Source: an uncultured Lachnospiraceae bacterium
GTDB lineage: Bacteria > Bacillota > Clostridia > Lachnospirales > Lachnospiraceae
DNA: 36,074 bases
Assembly (NCBI GenBank): GCA_910579225.1
Contig: CAJTTI010000031.1
Coordinates: 1 to 36,074 of the forward strand
Direction of reading: 5' to 3'
Below are positions 24,748 through 31,453 of this stretch, one piece after another; positions within the stretch are counted from its first letter, which is position 1; every line of letters begins with the position of its first letter. The translations under genes were made by a program, and so were the position numbers. The notes below the pieces were generated by a model. That model was given only the letters and a program-made list of their open reading frames with translations. It did no database searches and had not been told where the DNA came from.

Positions 24748-25638
24748 TTATTTTGCTTTCAGTCCAAAGGCATCCATAGCCGCTTTCAGATTCTTTTGAT
24801 GTTCTTCTTCCATCTCGGAAAGAGGCATCCGAAGAGGTCCCACTTCCCATCCCAGCAGATTCAGAGCTGCTTTGACAGGGATTGGATTCACCTCACAGAA
24901 CAGTTGATCAATGAGAGGAAGTGCATCCAGCTGGAGTTTAAGACTTCCTTCCAGATCCCCTGCCATAAATTTTGCCACAATATCATGGGTCTGACGGGGT
25001 GCAATATTGGAAAGCACAGAGATCACACCTTTCCCTCCGAGAGACAGAAGAGGTACGATCTGATCGTCATTGCCGGAATAGATATCCAGGGAATCTCCAC
25101 ACAGCTGAGCAATCTTTGCCACCTGAGAGATATTGCCGCTGGCTTCCTTTACAGCTACGATATTCTCCACATTTTTTGCAAGATATGCGATGGTTTCCGG
25201 TGCAATATTCACTCCGGTACGCCCCTGGATATTATACAGCACCACCGGTATCTTCACTGCATTGGCAATCTTCGTAAAATGCGCAATCAGTCCTTTCTGC
25301 GTTGCCTTATTATAGTAAGGACTCACCAGCAGAAGTCCGTCTGCTCCATACTTTTCTGCCTCCTGCGACAAATATATCGCAGTCTCGGTACAATTAGAAC
25401 CAGTGCCTGCAACCACAGGAATCCTCTTCGCCACTTTCTCGATTGTAAAACGGATTACTTCCAGATGTTCTTCATGAGACAGCGTCGACGCTTCTCCGGT
25501 AGTTCCACAGATAATGATACTGTCTGTTCCATTGGCAATCTGAAATTCCAGAAGCTCTGCAAGCTTCGGATAATTCACCGCACCCGTCTCCGTCATCGGA
25601 GTTACAATCGCAACTCCCGCGCCTGTAAAAATCGACAT
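24748..25638 (-). CDS. dapA: 4-hydroxy-tetrahydrodipicolinate synthase DapA
   Basis: DapA condenses pyruvate with aspartate semialdehyde, the committed step to diaminopimelate and lysine. The TIM barrel has ICGTTGEASTLSHEEH (near 43), VSPYYNKATQKGL (near 105, catalytic Tyr), VLYNIQGRTGVNI (near 132) and the Schiff-base lysine in IVAVKEASGNISQ (near 161). The 296-aa length is normal. AGGAGGGG precedes the ATG. A lysine riboswitch and terminator lie in the roughly 390-base leader, so expression should fall when lysine is high. Confidence 0.97.
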   Translation of the reverse strand: MSIFTGAGVAIVTPMTETGAVNYPKLAELLEFQIANGTDSIIICGTTGEASTLSHEEHLEVIRFTIEKVAKRIPVVAGTGSNCTETAIYLSQEAEKYGADGLLLVSPYYNKATQKGLIAHFTKIANAVKIPVVLYNIQGRTGVNIAPETIAYLAKNVENIVAVKEASGNISQVAKIAQLCGDSLDIYSGNDDQIVPLLSLGGKGVISVLSNIAPRQTHDIVAKFMAGDLEGSLKLQLDALPLIDQLFCEVNPIPVKAALNLLGWEVGPLRMPLSEMEEEHQKNLKAAMDAFGLKAK

Positions 25639-25749
25639 AATTTTCCCCTCCTGAAATTCTTTTGTCCAAATGATCTGAAGTCAAAAACCTTTTCAGCAGA
25701 CTGCAGGATACCTGCCCTGCACTCTTCGCGTAACTCTGGCCTACTGTCT

Positions 25750-25788
25750 GCAGGAATAAATAAGAGGCGTGCCAAATGTACGCCTCTC
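25750..25788 (-). terminator. riboswitch-controlled terminator of dapA
   Basis: AGAGGCGT, a nine-base loop and ACGCCTCT (25763-25787) form an 8-bp stem followed by the T-rich TTATTTATTCC on the minus strand. Placed about 55 bases after the aptamer, it is the expected off-switch at high lysine. Confidence 0.8.
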
Positions 25789-25841
25789 CAGAACCTGAAT
25801 ATCATAAAATGACTCAATTTCACTCGAATCATCTCTGACCG

Positions 25842-26010
25842 GATAGCGCCTCATCTGCTTCAGATGACAGTCATGTGGTTTTTCACCCCATGCCCAAGCA
25901 ACAGATCCACAGGAAATCTGTCCTTTCGGCGTTCCTCCCTTTCCTCTGTCTTCCTCTGTGCCTGCACACATCTGCCAGCATACTCATGATTCACGCAACC
26001 TCTATCTCTC
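25842..26010 (-). ncRNA. lysine riboswitch (L box) aptamer
   Basis: The minus strand shows the conserved L-box blocks in order: GATAGAGGTTGCG, GAGTATGC, GGGAGGAACGCCGAAAGG, TTGCTTGGGCATGGGGTGAA, GACTGTCATCTG and the closing GCTATCC. GATAG (26002-26006) pairs with CTATC (25842-25846) as helix P1. The pattern parallels the Bacillus lysC leader. It lies between the dapA promoter and a terminator, so it should regulate transcription of dapA-dapB by lysine. Confidence 0.93.
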
Positions 26011-26024
26011 ATTTAACTGTTTTC

Positions 26025-26053
26025 AATATAGCATCTTCTGATTCCTTTGTCAA
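26025..26053 (-). promoter_or_regulatory. promoter of dapA-dapB
   Basis: A perfect TTGACA (26048-26053) and TATATT (26025-26030) are spaced by 17 bp on the minus strand. Transcription would start just before the lysine riboswitch. Confidence 0.88.
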
Positions 26054-26056
26054 TAT

Positions 26057-26072
26057 AAGGAACCTATTCCTT
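26057..26072 (-). terminator. weak hairpin at the cobO-type gene stop
   Basis: AAGGAA, loop TAGG and TTCCTT overlap the stop codon of the corrinoid adenosyltransferase gene. The 6-bp stem without a proper U-run is at best a weak terminator. Confidence 0.3.
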
Positions 26073-26552
26073 CAGCGCCGTAATCTGATACACTCCGTTC
26101 GCCCATTCCATTACCTCGGAGCAAAGACGGATACCTGTAAAGATAATCTCTGTGTCTTCAGAAGCTTCCAGAAGAAGAGCCCGGATATCCGAAACTTCAG
26201 CGATTCCATAATCCAGAAGTCCCAGAATCTCATCCAGAACCAACACATCGCACTCCCCGGTGGCCAGCACCTTTTTGGCAAAGTTGAGACCATTCTTCAT
26301 ATTCATGACCTCTTCTTCGCGTTCCTTGGCATCCAGCTCTTCAAAGGCCGCTTCTCTGCGCTGAAAACGAAACAGTTTAATCTCCGGCTCCAGCCGCTGA
26401 ATAAAACTGATCTGCTCCGGCTGCCTGCCCTTTAAAAACTGCACAATAAAAACAGTTTTCCCGGCGCTCGCTTCTCTGATTGCCTGGCCAATCGCAGCCG
26501 TCGTCTTTCCTCTTCCATTACCAAAATAGATCTGTAAATTTCCCCTGTCCAT
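26064..26552 (-). CDS. cobO: corrinoid adenosyltransferase (CobA/CobO/BtuR family)
   Basis: These enzymes transfer the adenosyl group of ATP to the cobalt of corrinoids to make the coenzyme B12 form. The N-terminal P-loop YFGNGRGKTTAAIGQAIREA (residues 9-28) is the family signature; QFLKGRQ and DVLVLDEILGLLDYGI (near 100) are further landmarks. At 162 aa it is slightly short of the usual 170-200, missing part of the N-terminal tail. No other cobalamin genes are nearby, so it may serve corrinoid salvage. GTGGAG lies five bases before the ATG, and it has its own promoter. Confidence 0.9.
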   Translation of the reverse strand: MDRGNLQIYFGNGRGKTTAAIGQAIREASAGKTVFIVQFLKGRQPEQISFIQRLEPEIKLFRFQRREAAFEELDAKEREEEVMNMKNGLNFAKKVLATGECDVLVLDEILGLLDYGIAEVSDIRALLLEASEDTEIIFTGIRLCSEVMEWANGVYQITALKE

Positions 26553-26600
26553 AGCTTCTCCACATTTCCTGAATCGAAATAGAATCTTCTATATTTTTCT

Positions 26601-26629
26601 ATCTTACACCAGCACAGGAAGAAATGCAA
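26601..26629 (-). promoter_or_regulatory. promoter of the corrinoid adenosyltransferase gene
   Basis: TTGCAT (26624-26629) and TAAGAT (26601-26606) are spaced by 17 bp on the minus strand, between the SSB-like gene and the adenosyltransferase gene. Confidence 0.6.
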
Positions 26630-26638
26630 GACCTTCTG

Positions 26639-27265
26639 TCAGTCCAGATACTCCAGCTTACTCACAGATACTTCATATGCAACTCTGCGTTCGCTTTCCT
26701 CCTCATCTATCTTTTTCATGTATTCCCGACTCTGGATTCTCCCCCAGATCTGGGTATGCCCTCCCACTTCAAAACCGGAAGCAAAGCGGGCGTTCCTCCC
26801 CCAGCAGATACATGGAATATAATCGGATTTGCCATAGGGCCTGTTCACTGCCAGCAAAATATCTGCAATCTCTCTTCCCAGCGGTGTCTTGCGATAGACA
26901 GGCATCTTGCAGATAAAGCCGTCCAGAAAGATCTGATTGGTCTTGGCATTCTCCACCTCTTCGTCGATAAATTCCAGTTCCCGCACGAAGACGGACAATA
27001 CCAACCGGTTCTTCTTCTCCTCATGGCGGTTGTAAGAACGGAACTGACCGGTTGCCCGGATATACTCCCCCTGATAGTCCCCGTTCACATCAATCAACCT
27101 TTCGGAAATCATCAGCGGTATCACGTCACAGGAATCGCTCAGACGCTTTACGGACACATTCAGCATATAGAAGCCCTCCCCAAAGACTTCATGGCTGAAG
27201 GAAAAATCGGAAACGACTTCCCCAACGATAGATACCTGGTTGTTTTCAATAATCTTATCTGACAT
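26639..27265 (-). CDS. single-stranded DNA-binding (SSB/OB-fold) type protein
   Basis: This 208-aa protein looks like two OB-folds in tandem: NQVSIVGEVVSDFSFSHEVF (near 9-28) opening the first, and NQIFLDGFICKMPVYRKTPL (near 109-128) opening the second. The second has PYGKSDYIPCICWGRNA, the pattern of SSB/PriB proteins. It lacks the acidic DDDIPF-type C-tail of the main SSB. A specialised ssDNA-binding protein is likely; the exact role is unknown. The start is the ATG at 27265, after AAGGGAG; the frame extends upstream to 27343 without a ribosome site. It is divergent from typA. Confidence 0.8.
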   Translation of the reverse strand: MSDKIIENNQVSIVGEVVSDFSFSHEVFGEGFYMLNVSVKRLSDSCDVIPLMISERLIDVNGDYQGEYIRATGQFRSYNRHEEKKNRLVLSVFVRELEFIDEEVENAKTNQIFLDGFICKMPVYRKTPLGREIADILLAVNRPYGKSDYIPCICWGRNARFASGFEVGGHTQIWGRIQSREYMKKIDEEESERRVAYEVSVSKLEYLD

Positions 27266-27420
27266 ATTTTTGTTCTCCCTTCTGTTTGACGAAGTGTCTC
27301 TTTTCGTATTTTGTCTATAATATATATTCAGCACCTCTTTCAAATATTCCTGTTTTTTTGAAATTTATTCAAATTTTTCCATAATGTCTTTTGATCAGCA
27401 GGGATTTTTTCCTAAAATGC

Positions 27421-27448
27421 TTGTTTTCCTGGGAAAATGTGATACACT
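27421..27448 (+). promoter_or_regulatory. putative promoter of typA
   Basis: TTGTTT (27421-27426) and TACACT (27443-27448) are spaced by 16 bp on the plus strand, giving a leader of about 85 bases before typA. Confidence 0.55.
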
Positions 27449-27486
27449 ATTAAACTTGTAGACAGATAAAAAAGAAGAAAAAAGAG

Positions 27487-27514
27487 GTAACTGGTTACAA
27501 AAGTAAACTGTAAC
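27487..27514 (+). other. alternative hairpins in the typA leader
   Basis: GTAAC-TG-GTTAC (27487-27498) and GTTACA...TGTAAC (27494-27514) share the middle GTTAC, so they exclude each other. The segment lies about 30 bases before the start codon. A switch-like role is only a possibility. Confidence 0.35.
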
Positions 27515-27540
27515 AAAATAGAGATGAGGATGCGATTATT

Positions 27541-29373
27541 ATGAAACGTGAAGATGTGAGAAACATAGCGATCATTGCCCATGTAGATCATGGAAAAACA
27601 ACACTGGTGGACGAACTTTTAAAGCAGAGCGGTGTCTTCCGCACCAATCAGGAGGTGGCGGAGCGGGTCATGGACTCAGGTGACATCGAACGGGAGCGGG
27701 GCATCACGATCCTGTCCAAAAATACGGCTGTCTTCTATAAAGATGTAAAGATCAATATTGTAGACACCCCCGGGCATGCGGATTTTGGCGGCGAGGTGGA
27801 GCGGGTGCTGAAGATGGTAGACGGCGTCATCCTGGTGGTGGACGCTTTCGAAGGCTCCATGCCGCAGACAAAATTCGTGCTGAAAAAAGCACTGGAACTG
27901 GATCTTTCGGTCATCGTCTGCATCAATAAAATCGACCGGCCGGAAGCACGGCCCGCAGAGGTCATAGACGAAGTCCTGGAACTTCTGATGGACCTGGATG
28001 CCTCGGATGAGCAGCTGGACTGTCCCTTTGTATTTGCCTCTGCCAAAGGCGGCTATGCCACTCTGGATCTGGAACAAGAAGCAAAAGACATGACGCCCCT
28101 GTTTGATACCGTCCTGGACTATATCCCGGCCCCGGAGGGTGATCCGGAAGCGCCCACTCAGGTTCTGATCAGTACCATTGACTACAATGAATACGTCGGA
28201 CGGATCGGCGTGGGCAAGGTGGACAATGGAAACGTCACCGTCAACCAGGAAGTGGTCATTGTCAATCACCATGAGCCGGACAAGATCAAGAAGGTAAAGA
28301 TCAGCAAACTCTACGAGTTTGACGGACTCAGTAAGGTACCCGTAACCACCGCCACGGTCGGCTCCATCGTAGCCATCTCCGGCATTGCGGACCTGCACAT
28401 CGGAGATACCCTGTGTGCTCCGGAAGCACCCAGTGCCATCCCGTTCCAGAAGATCTCCGAGCCGACGATCGCCATGCAGTTCAACGTAAACGACAGTCCT
28501 CTGGCCGGCACGGAGGGAAAATACATCACTTCCCGGCACTTGAGAGACCGCCTGTTCCGGGAGCTGAACACCGATGTAAGCCTGCGGGTGGAAGAGACCG
28601 AAAACACTGACAGCTTCAAAGTGTCCGGACGCGGAGAACTGCATCTGTCCGTCCTGATCGAAAACATGCGCCGGGAAGGATATGAATTCTCCGTCAGCAA
28701 GGCAGAAGTCCTTTACCGTTATGATGAAAAGGGGAAAAAGCAGGAGCCGATGGAGCTTGCCTACGTGGACGTGGATGATGATTATGCGGGCAGCGTAATC
28801 CAGAAGCTGGGCGAACGCAAAGGCGAGCTTTTGAACATGCATACCAACAACAGCGGTTCCACCCGTCTGGAATTTTCGATTCCTTCCAGAGGACTCATCG
28901 GTTACCGGGGTGAATTTATGACGGATACCAAAGGAACCGGTGTCCTGAACACCATTTTCAACGGCTACGAGCCCTACAAAGGCGATATTCAGTATCGGAA
29001 ACAGGGTTCCTTAATCGCCTTCGAGTCCGGCGAATCCATCACCTACGGGCTGTTCAATGCGCAGGAGCGCGGCACCTTATTCATCGGTCCCGGAGAAAAA
29101 GTCTATTCCGGCATGGTCGTGGGGCAAAACGGCAAATCCGACGACATTGAACTGAATGTCTGCAAAACCAAGAAACTGACCAATACCCGTTCTTCCAGCG
29201 CAGACGAAGCGCTGAAACTGACGCCGCCCAGAGTCTTAAGCCTGGAGCAGTGCCTGGAATTCATCGACACGGATGAACTTCTGGAAATCACTCCAAAGAG
29301 TCTCAGAATCCGCAAAAAGATCCTGGATCCCACCATGCGCAAGCGGGCGGCCATGCGGAAAGAATCGGTCTAA
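27541..29373 (+). CDS. typA: ribosome-associated GTPase TypA/BipA
   Basis: TypA (BipA) is an EF-G-like translational GTPase that helps 50S assembly and stress growth. G1 is AHVDHGKTTLVDELL, the switch I segment is ERERGITILSKN, G3 is DTPGHADFGGEV and G4 is NKIDRPEARP. Domains II, III and V follow, with IPSRGLIGYRGEFMTDTKG and the unique C-terminal domain ending DPTMRKRAAMRKESV. The 610-aa length is normal. It is the only confident plus-strand gene in the window. GATGAGG precedes the ATG by about 11 bases, a slightly long spacing. Confidence 0.98.
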   Translation: MKREDVRNIAIIAHVDHGKTTLVDELLKQSGVFRTNQEVAERVMDSGDIERERGITILSKNTAVFYKDVKINIVDTPGHADFGGEVERVLKMVDGVILVVDAFEGSMPQTKFVLKKALELDLSVIVCINKIDRPEARPAEVIDEVLELLMDLDASDEQLDCPFVFASAKGGYATLDLEQEAKDMTPLFDTVLDYIPAPEGDPEAPTQVLISTIDYNEYVGRIGVGKVDNGNVTVNQEVVIVNHHEPDKIKKVKISKLYEFDGLSKVPVTTATVGSIVAISGIADLHIGDTLCAPEAPSAIPFQKISEPTIAMQFNVNDSPLAGTEGKYITSRHLRDRLFRELNTDVSLRVEETENTDSFKVSGRGELHLSVLIENMRREGYEFSVSKAEVLYRYDEKGKKQEPMELAYVDVDDDYAGSVIQKLGERKGELLNMHTNNSGSTRLEFSIPSRGLIGYRGEFMTDTKGTGVLNTIFNGYEPYKGDIQYRKQGSLIAFESGESITYGLFNAQERGTLFIGPGEKVYSGMVVGQNGKSDDIELNVCKTKKLTNTRSSSADEALKLTPPRVLSLEQCLEFIDTDELLEITPKSLRIRKKILDPTMRKRAAMRKESV

Positions 29374-29652
29374 AATTGTTGTTTGGAAAATCCGGCCAGA
29401 ATATATGGCCAAAGATATCATGATAATCATAGCATATGGACCGGTAAAATGCAACTGCTGCAAAACGGGTCCATCCCCTCCGGGGAGCAAAAGAAAACAC
29501 ACCCTTGTTCACGGAGGACATATTGATAAAATGCGGACTCGGTCCGGTCTGAATTGGGAAGACATTCAGGCCGGACCGAGTTCTTTCATGAAATTTCCGG
29601 GGCTCTCAATCTGTTTCGTTTCCGGGCTTATACTGCATCGCTCCCGCCGGAC
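29374..29652. other. typA 3' intergenic stretch
   Basis: About 160 bases follow typA before the terminator at 29537. A short CCCCTCCGGGG hairpin lies near 29475 and no convincing gene or ribosome site is visible. The region separates convergent genes. Confidence 0.5.
29537..29587. terminator. bidirectional terminator between typA and the DUF4253-like gene
   Basis: ACTCGGTCCGGTCTGAAT, a nine-base loop and its complement (29537-29581) form an 18-bp stem with one wobble. The plus-strand tail is TTCTTTC, and on the minus strand CGCATTTTATC follows, so both convergent units could end here. Confidence 0.85.
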
Positions 29653-30375
29653 TCAATCCCACCAGAAGTACCAGACATCTGAATTTTCAAGCCCTGCTGC
29701 CAGCTCCGATATTTGACAGGTCCGTGTCCCCTGGTTCACCCGGTCGGTACAGAAGGCATAGTGCTCCTTTGCCGCCTCCAAACGGTCTGCGCCGTTTAAT
29801 CTGCGGGGTGCGTAGAATTCCATCACGTCATGGGTAAAGACCGCCGGAACCGCGCCGTATCTTTCGTACCAGTATTTGCACACAGCCATCATATCCTCCG
29901 GCCCGGGACAGTCGTTCCAGCCTCCCATGGGCAGGTATCCGATCATTTCCCACGGATGACGGACCGGAAGCTTGAGAAGTATCACGTCCTCCTCCAGCAT
30001 ATCATCCTGAAAAGAACAGTATCCGATAAAATGATGCAGTGTTTCCCCTTCGGTTTCTTCCCCGATCAGACGGTCACGGGACTCTGCTTCGTAATCCTCC
30101 AGATATTCCTCCAGGCGTTTTGTCAGGATTTCTTTTCCATTGCTGCCGCAGTCTGCAATGGTCTGCTCCCGGTTGTACCCATCCTGTACGACGATCTCCA
30201 GCCATTCCTCCACATACGCATCGACCAGAAGAACTGCCGGCCAAAAACCGCCCTTCTCTCCTTCCTTCAGAGCCTCCATGTAAGCCTCTTCCACCTCCCA
30301 TGGCTCACTGCCTTTTTCAAACAGGGTGTACTCACAGCCAAAGCTCTCCGCGATCTGTTTTGTTCTGGAATCCAT
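29653..30375 (-). CDS. DUF4253-like protein
   Basis: This 240-aa acidic protein has no signal peptide or membrane segment. Its C-terminal 100 residues carry the DUF4253-type pattern: GGWNDCPGPEDMMAVCKYWYERYGAVPAVF, then DVMEFYAPRRL, EHYAFCTDRVNQGT and a final WYFWWD. The family has no settled function; such proteins are often seen in accessory regions together with SUKH-type immunity proteins, and a SUKH gene lies at 35249. The start is the ATG at 30375, with GGAGGG nine bases upstream; the frame itself opens further up at 30453 without support. It ends at the shared terminator with typA. Confidence 0.75.
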   Translation of the reverse strand: MDSRTKQIAESFGCEYTLFEKGSEPWEVEEAYMEALKEGEKGGFWPAVLLVDAYVEEWLEIVVQDGYNREQTIADCGSNGKEILTKRLEEYLEDYEAESRDRLIGEETEGETLHHFIGYCSFQDDMLEEDVILLKLPVRHPWEMIGYLPMGGWNDCPGPEDMMAVCKYWYERYGAVPAVFTHDVMEFYAPRRLNGADRLEAAKEHYAFCTDRVNQGTRTCQISELAAGLENSDVWYFWWD

Positions 30376-30513
30376 TCCATCGTCCCTCCTTATTCTTTTC
30401 TGCTCTTTTGAATGTGCCGATTTTGCCGGTGTCTTTGACCCTGTCATCGGCACCTATGATGTTTGGTCTCACCGGGGAAACCGCAGTTATCGAAAGCACA
30501 ATCACCTGTGCTG

Positions 30514-30645
30514 CTATTCGGAAGCAGAAACCGGTCCCTGACCAGTCAGCACCGTTTTGCCCTCAAACGCAAAGCCATACTGTCGGATGCGTCCGGCCGG
30601 TATGCCTTTTGCCTCTAAAGATGCCGCATACTTTTTTCTTCTTTT
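30514..30645 (-). pseudogene. possible gene remnant, protein-like open frame without a start
   Basis: The minus strand is open for 44 codons between TGA and TAG and reads like protein: KYAASLEAKGIPAGRIRQYG followed by FAFEGKTVLTGQGPVSASE. It has no start codon with a ribosome site, and frames are closed on both sides. I do not recognise the family. It may be a decayed gene end or chance. Confidence 0.25.
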
Positions 30646-30787
30646 TCATGCCCTCATAATCCTGCAATTGGTGAAAATACCTGAATCCGTCACTTTATGA
30701 TTATTTATTAATATACCGCAATTTCATTGCAAAATCAATAGACAGGAAAGCGCATGGACGGTTATGGCCAGAGCAGGCCCAACACAC

Positions 30788-30839
30788 AAAAAAGGACACC
30801 ACAAAACCATCCCGTCAGGGTAATAAAGTGATATCCTTT
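30788..30839 (-). terminator. terminator after the GH32 remnant
   Basis: AAAGGATATCAC (30828-30839) pairs with GTGGTGTCCTTT (30791-30802) over 12 bp with two wobble pairs, and a TTTTTT tail follows on the minus strand. A small inner CCCTGACGGG hairpin sits in the loop. It would end the unit that includes the GH32 fragment. Confidence 0.8.
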
Positions 30840-30866
30840 TTCATTCACAGCAGGCTTTGGGCCGTT

Positions 30867-31136
30867 TCAGTGAAAATCGTATCTTTCACTGATACTTTTC
30901 CCACCGACTTCCATATATTCCAGACACTCCCACATACAGCCGAATTTCTCCCGGGTGGTCACCTGATGAAGATACGTCCAGTGCTCCTTATCCGGAGAGA
31001 CGAATAAAAGCTCCACACCCTGATCTTCTCTGGTTCTGGCCCCCTGGATCATGTAATAGCGGTCCCCTTCTTTCCACACTTTGGGGTCCCGCACATGACA
31101 GGTCACAGACGGATGATTGGAGAGCACCCGGGACAC
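30867..31136 (-). pseudogene. GH32 (beta-fructosidase / sucrose-6-P hydrolase) fragment
   Basis: This 89-codon piece matches the middle of a GH32 enzyme: CHVRDPKVWKEGDRYYMIQG holds the RDP motif, and FGCMWECLEYMEV holds the catalytic Glu of the EC motif. Full enzymes are about 490 aa; the N-terminal nucleophile block (NDPNG) and the C-terminal sandwich are absent. An in-frame stop lies about 27 bases upstream of the open frame, and the 3' end stops abruptly at HFD-type residues YDFH. It begins only with a GTG and cannot be active. A terminator follows. It is a relic of a sucrose or fructan gene. Confidence 0.8.
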
Positions 31137-31201
31137 CGTCTCCCTTCTTCTTGCTTTCTTCTGTCATTGATCTGCAGAAATCCTGTTCTGTTGTTTCTTT
31201 C

Positions 31202-31399
31202 TTATGAGAAAGTCATGCATCCAGACCGGTCAGCGCCTGCCGGAAAAAGAGGCCGCGCAGCATACAAGCAGTCCGGACAGCACAGGAACATACACGGCCC
31301 TTCCAGCCATGCCTGTACGTTTTCTCCATGACATTCTGGACAGACCGCTTTTCGCATGCCGCGGGTCCGGATACAGTTTTTGCACAGCTCCTGCTCCAT
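31202..31399 (-). CDS. small cysteine-rich protein after the ABC exporter
   Basis: This 65-aa protein has cysteine pairs CKNC (residues 6-9) and CPEC (20-23), then CMFLCCPDC (near 37-45), so it could bind one or two zinc ions. The ATG at 31399 has GAGGAG five bases upstream, a strong reason to believe it is expressed. The frame also opens 12 codons earlier without such a site. It follows the second ABC gene by 54 bp on the same strand, so it may be co-transcribed. No family is recognised. A truncated gene end cannot be excluded. Confidence 0.5.
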   Translation of the reverse strand: MEQELCKNCIRTRGMRKAVCPECHGENVQAWLEGPCMFLCCPDCLYAARPLFPAGADRSGCMTFS

Positions 31400-31453
31400 A
31401 ACCGCTCCTCTTTTCGGATCACCGCCGCCTCGCATCTCTCTGCCAAAAATAAT

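Larger units (their letters stand above)
25639..26063. other. dapA leader region (425 bp)
   Basis: This gene-free stretch holds the dapA promoter, the lysine riboswitch aptamer, a possible anti-terminator segment, the terminator hairpin and about 120 bases of leader before the ribosome site. I see no additional gene. Confidence 0.8.
30376..30866. other. gene-poor stretch with terminator and a coding trace
   Basis: About 490 bases lie between the DUF4253-like gene and the GH32 remnant. They hold a 44-codon open trace at 30514-30645, an A/T-rich stretch (30660-30745) and the terminator at 30788-30839. No intact gene is visible. Confidence 0.6.

Noticed and set aside
23977..25812. 611-codon plus-strand open frame antisense to dapB and dapA
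   Set aside because: Antisense shadow of two clear enzymes and their leader; its translation has no domain pattern and there is no ribosome site.
27676..28842. 388-codon minus-strand open frame inside typA
   Set aside because: Lies fully within the confidently identified typA and looks like a codon-bias shadow.
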